A DNA stretch of 64,000 nucleotides from Pseudoalteromonas rubra. Lineage in GTDB: Bacteria; Pseudomonadota; Gammaproteobacteria; Enterobacterales; Alteromonadaceae. The position numbers were made by a program, and so were the translations under genes. Shown piece after piece: positions 27,010-36,560 of the stretch. Every line of letters begins with the position of its first letter. Position 1 is the stretch's first letter. The stretch lies in contig NZ_CP045429.1 of NCBI RefSeq assembly GCF_005886805.2, positions 1,272,501-1,336,500 on the forward strand, in the 5' to 3' direction. The notes under the pieces were generated by a model that was not told where the DNA came from, ran no database searches, and saw only the letters and a program-made list of their open reading frames with translations.

Positions 27010-29280
27010 TTAAAGGTTATCTATTTTACATACTGTTTGGTCCTGGCTTTCATTTACTGTTTGCTCCAGGCTTTCATATACTGGGTTACTATGACCATTC
27101 ACAAAGGTATAGCAGGGTTTGATGGTATGGATCTGATCGACCTCTTCTGCGAGTGGATTACGGTCTAAGATCACTAAATCAGCCACTTTATTAACCTCTA
27201 ACGTGCCTATTTTCTCATCGAGCAGGTTTTGCTGTGCAGGTACTATGGTTACACCTCGTAAAGCCTGATAGACATCGATATTTTGCTGTCCGGCAACAGG
27301 GTTGTAAGGCATCGGCTCTTTTTGAGCCGTTGCCAGGCGAGGATAAAACCAGGTATCGCGATTGACCATTTGCTCGACATACCACAGTGGGTTAACGGGT
27401 GAGACGGGCATGTCACTGTGTAATGAAAATGGAACATCATAACTGTGTTCAAATTTCGCTGGGTCAAGCATAGTTGCACGACCTGTCGAGTCCGATTCTC
27501 CCTCGTGACCTTTGCCATCCAGGATTGATTGGAATGCGCCGCCCCAGTAAGCAACGTGGGCAGGCGTATGGCTGACGGTAATGTTCAAATGCTGTTTCAG
27601 TTCAGCATCATGAGAATTTATACAGGGTATGGCTTCATTACGTGCTTGTACAATCAGGTCAACAGCCGACTCGTTTGCAGCCGGATTTCCACCAACGGTG
27701 GCATGATGCAACGTGATTGGAAAAGTGTTGTTGCCACTGTCTCTTTGGCATTGTGCTTTTTGCAGCTCCTTGAATGCAGTCAATGCTTGTTCTATAGCTG
27801 CATCGCCATTGGCATGGACCTGAATGAGCCAGTTTTCCCCCCAGTAATTTTTTAGTTCTTCCACAAAGCTATTATACTCATAGTTTTTGCCGCTATCGCC
27901 GCTTTCACCATTACAAATTCCGTTATTGGCATAATCGTCTTTAAGGTATGCGCTACAGCCCTGAGTCGAGCCATCAGCCCAAATTTTAACGCCATACGCA
28001 CCGTAAAGACCGTTGGTTCCGCTATCCCAGGTGTCGGTGTGCAGTGAATTAGCGACCTCAAGTGAGCTGCGATCTGCACCCGTTGAGTCTGCAATGTCTG
28101 TGGCGACAAGCGTACGATAGCGCATGTTTGGAGTGTCCTGGTTTTTCTTAGCCAGCTTTTTGAAAAATAGCGCTTCTGATGACTGAAAGGCACCGGCATT
28201 GACCAAGGTAGTGACACCGGTTTGAGCTATTCTGTGTATAAAATCTGGCGCTATATCCATTCCTTCGTCCTCAGAGAGGTAGACGAACGGGCTGCCAGGT
28301 TCAGCACCTATACTTAGAGAGATAGCTTGCAGGAATGGGACAAAATTGGGAGACTCTAATACTCGACCAGTAAAGGTGCCGTCGCTACTAACTGCAAAAC
28401 CACCGGTTTTTTGTTCATTGTAACAAAAGCGCTCTGAGTCTTCAGGGCAGTAGTCTTCAGGTATGGTGTTCTCTTCTTTACTGCACTCTTTAACCGAGTG
28501 ACATAAACCCGCTGCTACAAACGCTCTCAGATTAACATAGGCCACATGTCCGGACTGGTCCAACAGCATTATGGGGGATTGCTGTCCTGGCTCAAATGAA
28601 TTAATGGGTTGTTTCGCATCCGCATTGAATACATTTTCATTCAGTTCAATCGCTGGGTTATTGATAAATTGACGAATATCTTCGATATTTTTATCACTGT
28701 TGCCCAGTCGCGATGGGTCAATGCCATTTCCCCATACCCAGACAGGAAGTTTGGGTTGGGGTTCACCACTTATACGTTTTTTGCTGTCATTGAGTGTGTC
28801 ATAGGTCTCTTGCAATGAGGTCGGGCACTGAAAATTGTCATTGTCATCCTTGTAGTAGGTGGTTTTGTAAGGTTCTGGTAGACACGGTGATAAGTCGGTC
28901 ATGACAGAAAGGCCAATCACAAATGCCAGATGAGTATGTGGCTCAATAAACCCAGGCATTAGCGTCTTGCCTGCTAAATCCAGTTTACGTGCGCCTTGTC
29001 CTGCCTGTTGTTCGAGTGTGTTGAGGTCGCCGAGGGCCTTAATAATGCCATCTTGTATCCATATGGCTTCAGGGTATGGCTCTTGTGTTGCTGATTCATA
29101 CGCCATAGTGACTATCTTACCATTATGGATGATATAGCTGTCGGAGCCTGACGGTTCGTTTTGTTCTGCGGTGCCATTACTCATACAGGCTGTTAAGAGT
29201 GAGGCAGTACAAGTCACTAGCAGTGCACTTTTGAGGTGCCTTAGCAGCGGTTGCGTTATTGAAGGTAGTGTTAGTTTCAT
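27010..29280 (-). CDS. Amidohydrolase lipoprotein (YtcJ-like, amidohydrolase 3 group)
   Basis: A 756-aa metal-dependent hydrolase of the amidohydrolase superfamily, with a lipoprotein signal (lipobox LTAC, Cys32), so it acts in the periplasm or on the membrane. Motifs are GFIEPHTHLAF (metal-binding His pair), a carboxylated-Lys-like stretch YGVKIWADGSTQGC, IQVHANGDAAIEQ and LHSDMPVSP (metal His and Asp), and the C-terminal signature VNKVADLVILDRNPL. The length, well above the 550 residues typical of YtcJ, is due to inserts, including the Cys-rich segment around residues 270-300. The substrate is probably an amide or an aryl compound. Single gene. Confidence 0.9.
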   Translation of the reverse strand: MKLTLPSITQPLLRHLKSALLVTCTASLLTACMSNGTAEQNEPSGSDSYIIHNGKIVTMAYESATQEPYPEAIWIQDGIIKALGDLNTLEQQAGQGARKLDLAGKTLMPGFIEPHTHLAFVIGLSVMTDLSPCLPEPYKTTYYKDDNDNFQCPTSLQETYDTLNDSKKRISGEPQPKLPVWVWGNGIDPSRLGNSDKNIEDIRQFINNPAIELNENVFNADAKQPINSFEPGQQSPIMLLDQSGHVAYVNLRAFVAAGLCHSVKECSKEENTIPEDYCPEDSERFCYNEQKTGGFAVSSDGTFTGRVLESPNFVPFLQAISLSIGAEPGSPFVYLSEDEGMDIAPDFIHRIAQTGVTTLVNAGAFQSSEALFFKKLAKKNQDTPNMRYRTLVATDIADSTGADRSSLEVANSLHTDTWDSGTNGLYGAYGVKIWADGSTQGCSAYLKDDYANNGICNGESGDSGKNYEYNSFVEELKNYWGENWLIQVHANGDAAIEQALTAFKELQKAQCQRDSGNNTFPITLHHATVGGNPAANESAVDLIVQARNEAIPCINSHDAELKQHLNITVSHTPAHVAYWGGAFQSILDGKGHEGESDSTGRATMLDPAKFEHSYDVPFSLHSDMPVSPVNPLWYVEQMVNRDTWFYPRLATAQKEPMPYNPVAGQQNIDVYQALRGVTIVPAQQNLLDEKIGTLEVNKVADLVILDRNPLAEEVDQIHTIKPCYTFVNGHSNPVYESLEQTVNESQDQTVCKIDNL

Positions 29281-29520
29281 ACTGAGATTTCCTTGTTTTA
29301 CGGGTCTTTAAACCCTGATGCTGGACAGCACCTGATTGCGTAGTCATCCATTTTGTCTGTCGGTAGGTCGAAAAAACATTACACTTTGTTACATGAGCAG
29401 CGTATGGAGGGGGTCAGCATTTTTATCACAGCAAATCTAGCTGGGAAGTGGGGATCTGGATTATGTAAATCTGTAGTAACACTCGCCACGATAGGAAAGG
29501 CTGGTATACAGGTGGTAAGT

Positions 29521-30282
29521 TCAGTGGCTTAAGTCATCTAAATTTAACTGATATTCAGTAGATAACTGGTCAATCAAACCTGTTTGCCTGGCTTTGTTGA
29601 GAGAGCGCTGCATTTTGTTGAAAAAGGCTGTGGGGTCAGTGATGGTTTCTGAGCGTTTGGATACAGTAATATAATACGCTTTTTCCTGAACCACATACGC
29701 ACCGATTGAGAGTGCTTTCGGATAGCCCAGTGCTTTTAGCTCTGAGATCAGCGTATGGGTTGAGGCAGCGGTAATATCACTTCTGTTGGCCATGATTTTT
29801 TTCAGGGCATGTTCCAGCGTCACTGAGGTGTACACATCTCTTTCAAGTGCATTGGCTTTTTCTCTGATCTCTTGGGTGTATGACACACCCCGCACAAACT
29901 CAAACCTGAGCGGCGAAATGTCGTTTACATGGCTGATATTGGCGTGCTCAGGCCTCGAGATAAATCGCAAGGAGACAGTAAACAAAGGAAAGTCAGCATA
30001 GCTGACAAACTGGGCGCGTTCAGGCCGATAAGAGAGTATCGAGACATCGAGTTTGCCCGTTTTAATATATTGATTGCCGCGTTTAATAGGTAAGGGAACA
30101 AAACGATAGGTGTAGCCATTGTCTTCCAGCAGATACCTGAGGAGCTCTTTGGCATAGCCTGTGGCAGTGTCATCATAGGTGAAGTAGGGGCGCCAGTCAG
30201 GGCTGTTAATCAGCAGTGGTTTGGTATGCGCAATATTTAAAAATGCGCTTAGTGCGCAAAACAAGATGATTGTAAGACGCAT
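29521..30282 (-). CDS. Extracellular solute-binding protein, family 3
   Basis: A 253-aa exported protein with a signal peptide (residues 1-18 from the ATG at 30282, which has AGGATCC upstream; the 30306 ATG adds 8 residues). Motifs DWRPYFTYDDTATGYAKELL and LDVSILSYRPERAQFVSYADFPLF are the usual strand/hinge patterns of periplasmic amino-acid-type binding proteins (SBP_bac_3). No ABC permease or ATPase lies next to it, so it may serve as a sensor-like or orphan binding protein. Confidence 0.85.
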   Translation of the reverse strand: MRLTIILFCALSAFLNIAHTKPLLINSPDWRPYFTYDDTATGYAKELLRYLLEDNGYTYRFVPLPIKRGNQYIKTGKLDVSILSYRPERAQFVSYADFPLFTVSLRFISRPEHANISHVNDISPLRFEFVRGVSYTQEIREKANALERDVYTSVTLEHALKKIMANRSDITAASTHTLISELKALGYPKALSIGAYVVQEKAYYITVSKRSETITDPTAFFNKMQRSLNKARQTGLIDQLSTEYQLNLDDLSH

Positions 30283-30407
30283 CAGCAGGATCCTAAAGGC
30301 CACCATTAAGCAAGTTTAGGTCATTTTTATAGCTGATGCATTGTGTATTGAAAATGCAATAAATTGTTTGTATTCTGGTTTTTTATTTAACAAAAGGAAA
30401 TTACAAA

Positions 30408-30614
30408 ATGAAGATGAAGCTAACATTAAGTAAGAAAAACATTAAAATGCTAAGTGCCGACAGCCAAAAATTGCCAACCCAGGCAACGCCGGCTGTTGCT
30501 GGTGGTGGTTTTAAAACCTATCGCTGTACGTTTGACTGCCTGACAGAAACGCCATTTTGCAGAACTTACAACCCAACTAATCAAACTGGTTGTTGTAATT
30601 CAACAATTTGTTAA
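30408..30614 (+). CDS. Cys-rich double-glycine leader peptide, RiPP precursor-like (A)
   Basis: A 68-aa peptide with a strong AAAGGAAATT ribosome site. The lysine-rich leader (MKMKLTLSKKNIKMLS…KLP) ends in TPAVAGGG (about residues 27-34), a typical double-glycine cleavage motif. The core has six cysteines (40, 44, 51, 62, 63, 68) and many Thr. The leader matches that of peptide B (42004). I associate this leader type with peptides annotated as class I lanthipeptide precursors in Pseudoalteromonas, but no lanthionine synthetase, protease or exporter is within the window. A terminator follows at 30624, so it is a monocistronic small gene. Confidence 0.7.
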   Translation: MKMKLTLSKKNIKMLSADSQKLPTQATPAVAGGGFKTYRCTFDCLTETPFCRTYNPTNQTGCCNSTIC

Positions 30615-30623
30615 GTGATATTT

Positions 30624-30648
30624 AAAGGCAAGCTCGGCTTGCCTTTTT
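30624..30648 (+). terminator. Terminator of the RiPP-like gene A
   Basis: A 10-bp stem aaaggcaagc/gcttgccttt with a tcg loop and a T-run, ten bases after the stop codon. Confidence 0.9.
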
Positions 30649-30779
30649 AATGCAGTTCCTGATATTTGGCGGTTTTACTTAAGCCAATGCAGATCTGCTG
30701 AACGTCTCATTCACCGCTAAATACCGTACATCGAGCTCTAAGCGGTAACCTATAGAAAGTAAACTGCGCCTTTCATACC

Positions 30780-31088
30780 TCAATCTTCCGGGCCTTCCAG
30801 CGTAAAAGTGAGGTGTTTACGCATATCTTTCAGGATCACCCCTTTTTTCAGCATTGCGGCGCTCAAGCGCTTTTGCCATTTGAGTAAATCAGGTTTGGCG
30901 GCATCCAGTGTGGCTTGATCTTCAAATTGAAAATACAGAAGCAGGGAGCCAGGAAAGAGGTGGTATTCCACATCAAACCAGCATTGCACCATGCCAGGGA
31001 TTTCTGCGCGTGCTTGTTCTTCGATTGCGTCGGCTACCGTGAGCACCAGTGCCTGTTGTTTTTGCTGAACTTTAGAGAGCTTTTTCAT
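30780..31088 (-). CDS. Small cytoplasmic protein of unknown function
   Basis: A 102-aa protein; the ATG at 31088 (with GGAAACC upstream) is preferred to an earlier start at 31274, whose 62 added residues are Ser/Thr-rich and look non-coding. Contains an N-terminal helix (KVQQKQQALVLTVADAIEEQAR), a beta-sheet stretch (YHLFPGSLLLYFQFED) and a short basic helix. Similar small proteins are found in many gammaproteobacteria, but I do not know the role. Acid-rich C-terminus. Confidence 0.6.
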   Translation of the reverse strand: MKKLSKVQQKQQALVLTVADAIEEQARAEIPGMVQCWFDVEYHLFPGSLLLYFQFEDQATLDAAKPDLLKWQKRLSAAMLKKGVILKDMRKHLTFTLEGPED

Positions 31089-31339
31089 GAGGTTTCCAAA
31101 TTTAAAGCCTGTATGGCGATAACCGCGAATTATACCTAACAGGCTATCGGTAAAGGAAGTGAGAAGTGTGTCAGGCTGATAGTTCCCGGATGTTTGCTGT
31201 CCGGGATTGATCACAGCCCAACATGGTATTGATGATGAACTGAATGTTTTTATCTGAAGAAGCACAACATTCATACTGATTGTTGTGCGATAAATGTCCG
31301 ATACCTGTGTGATTAATCACCGGTAAATGTTTGAGGTGC

Positions 31340-32242
31340 TTAACCAGCCTCAGCCAGTTTACGCACTTCTGCTCTGGTGGGGGCGTCTGTTGTGTTATAG
31401 TTACTCAACTCAATACCGTCACCAAACACCTGATTTAATAGCGCTTGATAGTCTTCAGGTGAACGCTCAGGGGAATACCTGAACAGCTCTTTAAGCGCTT
31501 CTCTTTCTATGCCTCGCGCATCTGCTACGTCTAGCAGGGGCAGGCCAACGTCAACAAAGCCTTTGTCATCTCTGCTTGCTACAACCTGGCCATCAACGCT
31601 GAACACACTGGTTTGCGGCGTTTGTTCAAACATCAGTTTTCTGCGGTAGTTTTCTTCGGCAGCAATCTGGTTGGTCAGATACTGATCGCTATAGTTGCGT
31701 ACCTGTTCGTCTACATAGTCCTGATAGGACTCGCCGTAGCGTAATTCAAACACTTCGGCATTGGTTGGGCCTTCACCTTTGGGGTAGACCTCAATGTGGG
31801 CATCAGGAAATTGTTCTGAAATGCGTTGCTGTCGTTTTTGTGGGTCGTTGCGCGTTTCTTTGAATATCTCAGCCACCGGACCATGGCCGTATACAGTGCC
31901 GTCATAGCCTTCGGACACAACGGCTTTGCCATCAATAAATACGATGCGCTCAATGTCTTGTTGCTGACCTTTGTGGTGATATTGCTGCGCCAGGTCGTCC
32001 TGATTCTTAAAGCCGCTGAAAAAATTGTTGAGGTCAGGCATCTCACCCTTAAACTCGCTAATGTCTTCGGGTTTTAAGAGGTATATCAGGTTGACTTTAC
32101 CCGTTAAGTCAAAGCCAGTTTGGGGCACATCTATTTGATTTGTTTGTGACTCAGACGCTTCTGTATAGCCCGTTTCTTGTGTGTTACTTGAAGTTTTCTG
32201 ATAGGTGTTGTGCGTGTGATAAGGGATCGATGTCACTTGCAT
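31340..32242 (-). CDS. Cytoplasmic protein of unknown function
   Basis: A 300-aa hydrophilic protein rich in Gln, Glu and Asp, with no signal peptide or membrane helix. The middle part has two beta-like patches (IERIVFIDGKAVVSEGYDG and SVFSVDGQVVASRDDKGFVD) that look like repeats of one strand-turn-strand unit. No known family. Single gene upstream of the channel gene, which is also on the minus strand; the spacing of about 225 bases suggests separate promoters. Confidence 0.65.
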   Translation of the reverse strand: MQVTSIPYHTHNTYQKTSSNTQETGYTEASESQTNQIDVPQTGFDLTGKVNLIYLLKPEDISEFKGEMPDLNNFFSGFKNQDDLAQQYHHKGQQQDIERIVFIDGKAVVSEGYDGTVYGHGPVAEIFKETRNDPQKRQQRISEQFPDAHIEVYPKGEGPTNAEVFELRYGESYQDYVDEQVRNYSDQYLTNQIAAEENYRRKLMFEQTPQTSVFSVDGQVVASRDDKGFVDVGLPLLDVADARGIEREALKELFRYSPERSPEDYQALLNQVFGDGIELSNYNTTDAPTRAEVRKLAEAG

Positions 32243-32467
32243 GTTCAGCTCCTTTGGTCAATGGGTTAATTGGCTACGAATATTCCGGTATTCGTGGGCC
32301 TATCTACTGAGCTTTTATAAGCAAGCTACGTTCCAGACTCAAAAACATACCGAGAGGGCACGTGTTGCACGTTATGACTTGGGGAGAGTAACAGCACAGC
32401 CGCTGTATAAAGGGCTGTGGGGGCAAGGACTTGCCGCTTAGGGGTAAGCGGCAAGCTTCTGGCAGAG

Positions 32468-33268
32468 CTAGTCTTTTTGTTGTTTTAGCAGCGCATCTAG
32501 TTTGGCTTCAACGCGCGCGATATCCTCACGTGTGGCCATGACCTGATCGGGTTTGCCTTCTTCTTCATGCATTACCTGCATGGCATCGACTATGATACCA
32601 ATAAAGAGGTTCAGTACTGCGAAGCTGGTAATAATGATAAAAGGTACGAAGAACAACCAGGATTGCGGGAACAGCTCCATGGTCGGACGTACAATGCCCA
32701 TAGACCAGCTTTCTAACGTCATCACCTGGAACAAGGTATAAGCAGAAGCACCGATACTACCAAACCACTCTTGCATATTAGGATCCGGATGCTGACCAAA
32801 TAGTTTGGTTGTCAGAACCGCTGAGACGTAAAACACTATACCCAGCACGCCAATGACCGAGGCCATACCCGGCAGAGAGTGGCCCAGTGCCCCAATAACC
32901 CGGCGCATCTGCGGTACAATGGAGAACAGTCGTAACACCCGCAGGATCCGAAACGCACGCAGTACGGAGAGCGGCCCACTGGAGGGAACCCAGGAAACAG
33001 CAACAATAATTAAGTCAAACCAGTTCCAGCCCGACTTGAAGAATTTAAGGCGATAAACCACCAGCTTAAGTATCAGCTCAATGGTAAATATCAGCAGGAT
33101 CACAAAATCAATTTTATGCAAAATGGCTGCATTGTCTTTACCAAACTGTGTGGTTTCCAGCCCTAGGGTGACCGCATTAAATAAAATGACGGCGACCAGG
33201 AAGTTCTGAAACCACTGCGCTTCGACGAGCGACGTCAGTTTCGACATAAAGGAAGTAGAGGTTGTCAT
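32468..33268 (-). CDS. Ion transporter, NaChBac-like voltage-gated sodium channel
   Basis: A 266-aa, six-helix voltage-gated channel subunit that should form a tetramer in the inner membrane. The voltage sensor S4 has Arg at 104, 107, 110 and 113 (SVLRAFRILRVLRLFS), and the pore loop has the selectivity filter TLESWS (184-189), the glutamate-containing motif of bacterial sodium channels. S6 is about residues 205-230, and a C-terminal acidic/basic stretch (PDQVMATREDIARVEAKLDALL) forms a four-helix-bundle coiled coil. Known roles in marine bacteria include pH, motility and salt response. Single gene. Confidence 0.93.
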   Translation of the reverse strand: MTTSTSFMSKLTSLVEAQWFQNFLVAVILFNAVTLGLETTQFGKDNAAILHKIDFVILLIFTIELILKLVVYRLKFFKSGWNWFDLIIVAVSWVPSSGPLSVLRAFRILRVLRLFSIVPQMRRVIGALGHSLPGMASVIGVLGIVFYVSAVLTTKLFGQHPDPNMQEWFGSIGASAYTLFQVMTLESWSMGIVRPTMELFPQSWLFFVPFIIITSFAVLNLFIGIIVDAMQVMHEEEGKPDQVMATREDIARVEAKLDALLKQQKD

Positions 33269-33663
33269 GGCTCTTTTTTAGGTAATTGTCCAGGCCAGTT
33301 ATCATGTCGGGAAAATGTGACTTTTTCAAGGTTTATAAAGCAGTAAATGGGCGGAAAGAGTACCGCATATCAAGTTGTTCAGGGAGTTGATAGTTACTCA
33401 AATCTTTATTCCAAAAGATTAGAATAGATAAATATGGTGGATAACTAGAGAACACGCTCTGTGGGGGGGGATCAACGTAAATAGTTGGGTAACAACGCGA
33501 TAGGATATTTGCATATTTTCGATGTTTAGCAACTAAGGAGACATCAATCGACCTTCTAGACGGAATTCTAATCCTTAATTGTTTTTTTTGTAAATTTAGC
33601 GTTTACAACTTTGGGTTATGGTGTAACTATAAATCAAAAGGTTTGTTTTTGGGGAGTGTTCGG
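33269..33663. other. AT-rich promoter region
   Basis: A 395-base gap between the divergent channel gene and the 33664 gene. Strongly AT-rich with a G7 run near 33463; it must hold both promoters. No further feature seen. Confidence 0.4.
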
Positions 33664-34605
33664 TTGATAATTAGTTTCACACTAGGTGTCATTTTTGGTG
33701 CAATGGCACTCTTAAACGTTGTACTTTTTGCTATCAAGAATATTAGGGAGCTACTTAGGTGCTCTTTGTTTTTAACGCTTCCTCTTCTAATCCATTTTGT
33801 TTTTCCGTTAGTATCAAAGCTAACAATAGGTGAGCCTAAGCAAATTGATTTATCGGTGCTCTACCTCTCTTTTATCGTCACGTTAGCACTAGGTTTAGCT
33901 GTTGTTTATCTATCTTCATATAAAAGTGCTATAAAAAGATATCCTGTTACCTCTCGAGATTTCCTAGACTTTTTGCTGCTTAGTAACACTGAGTTTAAAG
34001 ACCTACTGAGATCTGAACCACACCATCTGAGTGATATTATTTCAGTTATAAATAAGAAAACACCAGGTTTTGTTGATGACCTTTATTCCTTGCTAAGTAG
34101 TGGAGAAGACGTTGTTGATGATCTGGATGGTGAAGAGATGTTAATATATGTACTATTTTTATTTAATGATACTTTTTTAGAGACAGAGTTTAGCCGTTTC
34201 ACGATCAGAGAGTTAGATGAAGACAATTTAGTGATGAAAACGATTAAAACAACACGAGAAGACTCCCCCCCTGGAGATATAGACATTACAAAAATAAATA
34301 TAATTACCAAGTCAATGCAAGAAAAAAAGCCTATACTTTATTCCAAACATAAAGCAAACCACTTTAAAACCAAACAGAATAGCTTAGAAATGGGCCTCTA
34401 TGATGACTATGCTTCATACTGTCTAATGACTAAGTCTGTAGAAGGTGAAGATCTTCCGTGGTACAGTGTTTGTATCGATGTTAAGGGTCATGATCTTGTA
34501 GCTAAGCTGAATGCTTTGGTGGATCATCCTGTATTTGAAATTATGTGTGCTCGGTTATCTGAAAAGCTACATGATGAAAAGTTCGCAAAACAGGGGGCAA
34601 TTTGA
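33664..34605 (+). CDS. Multi-span membrane protein with a C-terminal GAF-like domain
   Basis: A 313-aa protein. TTG at 33664 is preferred because GGGGAG lies seven bases before it (the frame is open from 33643). Three hydrophobic segments (about 3-24, 31-51, 64-83) form a membrane anchor, and the remaining 220 residues are soluble and acidic. The last 130 look GAF-like to me: a pattern of KKPILYSKHKAN then YCLMTKSV and PWYSVCIDVKG, as in the small-ligand GAF fold. Base composition is clearly more AT-rich than that of its neighbours, and it overlaps nothing but is followed one base later by a small gene. Function not known; such membrane-sensor pairs occur in bacterial defence loci, but nothing here proves it. 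Confidence 0.6.
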   Translation: MIISFTLGVIFGAMALLNVVLFAIKNIRELLRCSLFLTLPLLIHFVFPLVSKLTIGEPKQIDLSVLYLSFIVTLALGLAVVYLSSYKSAIKRYPVTSRDFLDFLLLSNTEFKDLLRSEPHHLSDIISVINKKTPGFVDDLYSLLSSGEDVVDDLDGEEMLIYVLFLFNDTFLETEFSRFTIRELDEDNLVMKTIKTTREDSPPGDIDITKINIITKSMQEKKPILYSKHKANHFKTKQNSLEMGLYDDYASYCLMTKSVEGEDLPWYSVCIDVKGHDLVAKLNALVDHPVFEIMCARLSEKLHDEKFAKQGAI

Positions 34606-34606
34606 A

Positions 34607-34816
34607 ATGCAATGCAAATTGGCTAAAAATGTTGTTTCAACCAGAGAAAGAAAGATCAGGAGCGCCAAGCTCAAAGCAAGGTCAGTTGCCTTGATTTTAA
34701 AAAATGAAAATAACGTAACCATTTCAAAGCAAGCAATAGAGCAAATTTCGACAATAATTCATGATAGTAATTTCACTTATTTAGGCTCGAAACAAAACAA
34801 TACAAAAAAACTGTAA
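34607..34816 (+). CDS. Small basic protein, partner of the membrane protein
   Basis: A 69-aa very basic protein (many Lys/Arg), whose start lies one base after the stop of the 33664 gene, so translational coupling is likely. Helix-rich: KNVVSTRERKIRSAKLKARSVALIL, then TISKQAIEQISTIIHDS. It could be a nucleic-acid-binding partner or toxin-like, but no family is recognised. The frame also reads upstream in the previous gene's region (from 34511), which I exclude. Confidence 0.6.
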   Translation: MQCKLAKNVVSTRERKIRSAKLKARSVALILKNENNVTISKQAIEQISTIIHDSNFTYLGSKQNNTKKL

Positions 34817-35091
34817 TATTCGACCACACTTTAGTGTTTAAGTAGCTAAAACTATTCACTTAATTAAATGGCGTATTGCTATAAATACCTGAAGCATAAT
34901 CGGAACTAGCCAATCAAACCCCCAGTACTTTTTTATAGGTCAACAAGTAATGACAATCTAATTGGTACATGACAACTATATCTAAGAGCATCTGCCTTAT
35001 AACTCAGAGTGATTGTATGTATTAAGCCAATAGCTGGTAATGCTAAATGTGATAGAAGGTGTTTGAATTATTAACAGGATGTTCTTGCTCG

Positions 35092-35931
35092 ATGTACACA
35101 CTATTTAAAGTCAATTTAAATATCGTATTCTGTATTTTGGCGCTTTTCCTGAGCGCCTGCGGAGGCGCTGATAACTCGGACACAGGCACAGCACAGCAGG
35201 GCCTGTCTGATCAGGTGGTTCAGTCTTTTGTGCCTGGTGAGCGGTTACAGTTGGATGCGATTGCTTCCAGTTACACGGGTGTGTCGTATCCCCTGAAGAT
35301 TTATCTGCCACAAAACCGGGTTGCCAATAAAACGTACCCGGTGATCTATGCGCTGGACGCTGAATGGCGTTTTGACACCATTGCAGATAGTCTGGATGAT
35401 AACAAGATGGAAGTGATTGTAGTCGGTGTGGAAAATTACGCCGATGATAATTACAAACATCGAGAAGGTTATTCACAGTGGCCATTGGCCAGAGATTACT
35501 TTGATTTTATTAATAACGAGCTGGCACCGAGTATTGAAGCCCGGTATCCGGTGAATCAATCTGATAGGACGATCATGGGACACTCCAATACAGGTTTGTT
35601 TGTTGGTCTTGTCTTATTGATGGATGATCCTCAGCAGCCTTTTTTCCACCGCCACGTGTCGTTTGATGGGAGTTTCTGGGCACATCCGGAAACTACCTCG
35701 CAGCTCATTGATGATCGCAGGGCGCAGAGCCAGGCCTTAAAAAGCCGAACTATTCTGGTTGGTGCCAATGGCAGTATCGGCAATGTACTTTATGTACGAC
35801 AGTTTGATGCGTTACTGGAACGTGCTAACTTTGCACAGCTGGATCTGACTTACCTTGAATATAAACAAGATCATATTCCAGTGGTGGCGCACTCGATGGA
35901 TGACGTGTTGACGGCTTTGTATCAAAATTGA
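35092..35931 (+). CDS. Alpha/beta hydrolase lipoprotein, esterase D-like
   Basis: A 279-aa lipoprotein (lipobox LSAC, Cys23) of the esterase D/IroE-like group (COG2819 type). The nucleophile elbow is GHSNTG with Ser165; DAEWRFDTIADSL and VVGVENYADDNYKHREGY are like the oxyanion loop and substrate region of siderophore esterases. The His of the triad is probably in KQDHIPVV near residue 265. The ATG at 35092 is chosen because the signal peptide starts there. Substrate may be a siderophore or another ester. It is a single gene. Confidence 0.85.
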   Translation: MYTLFKVNLNIVFCILALFLSACGGADNSDTGTAQQGLSDQVVQSFVPGERLQLDAIASSYTGVSYPLKIYLPQNRVANKTYPVIYALDAEWRFDTIADSLDDNKMEVIVVGVENYADDNYKHREGYSQWPLARDYFDFINNELAPSIEARYPVNQSDRTIMGHSNTGLFVGLVLLMDDPQQPFFHRHVSFDGSFWAHPETTSQLIDDRRAQSQALKSRTILVGANGSIGNVLYVRQFDALLERANFAQLDLTYLEYKQDHIPVVAHSMDDVLTALYQN

Positions 35932-36110
35932 TGCTAAGCCAGTCGAAGAGATTGTGTGCAATCCGTTTTTCATCATCACAACAGGTGAAATATAACACGT
36001 CTCTTAGCAGATGTGTTTGCTGTCTAAAAAGCATAGGCTTAGCGTTATCAGTTTACGGCCTTATTCAATAGGCAGTAACGCTCCGCGAACTAAGGCAAAA
36101 ATAAACTTAC

Positions 36111-36329
36111 TCATACCGAAAAATAGGCTGCCAGACGTTTTGATTTTATTGAACGTCTGGTCATCACCATAGCTAGCTCTGTGACGCCAACAGCTAAAAA
36201 AGTTGCACTGATTTTGAAAACCACAAACGGAATAAAGGCCAGGATCAGCCCCATATTGATCAAGCAGAGTAAGGCCACCAGCCAAACAACGGCAGTGAGT
36301 TGAAGGTGGTTTGTAGTAATTGTTTGCAT
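36111..36329 (-). CDS. Small two-helix membrane protein
   Basis: A 72-aa protein starting at ATG 36329 (GGAGCACCC upstream). Two hydrophobic segments (about 12-33, 36-57) and a basic tail. Unknown function. It precedes the divergent sigma-factor gene at 36561 by 230 bases. Confidence 0.6.
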   Translation of the reverse strand: MQTITTNHLQLTAVVWLVALLCLINMGLILAFIPFVVFKISATFLAVGVTELAMVMTRRSIKSKRLAAYFSV

Positions 36330-36560
36330 TGGGTGCTCCACAGTTATATTGGATGAAGATTTATAAGCCTTAGTCGATGTACCGGCTCTGGTCTTACAAA
36401 ATTTTTTAATAATTTTTAAGTGCCTGATAGCTAATTGCTGGCTTCTGTAGCGAAGAGTTAGTTGCATTGTGAGAATTAAAAATAAACAAAAAAATGTTGT
36501 AATAGATGCGGATCCCAGCCGACTAATACGGGCACAATCATAAAAGTGGGGTAACTGAGA

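Noticed and set aside
35825..36034. 69-codon minus-strand frame at the end of the esterase gene
   Set aside because: Shadow of the esterase reading frame on the other strand.
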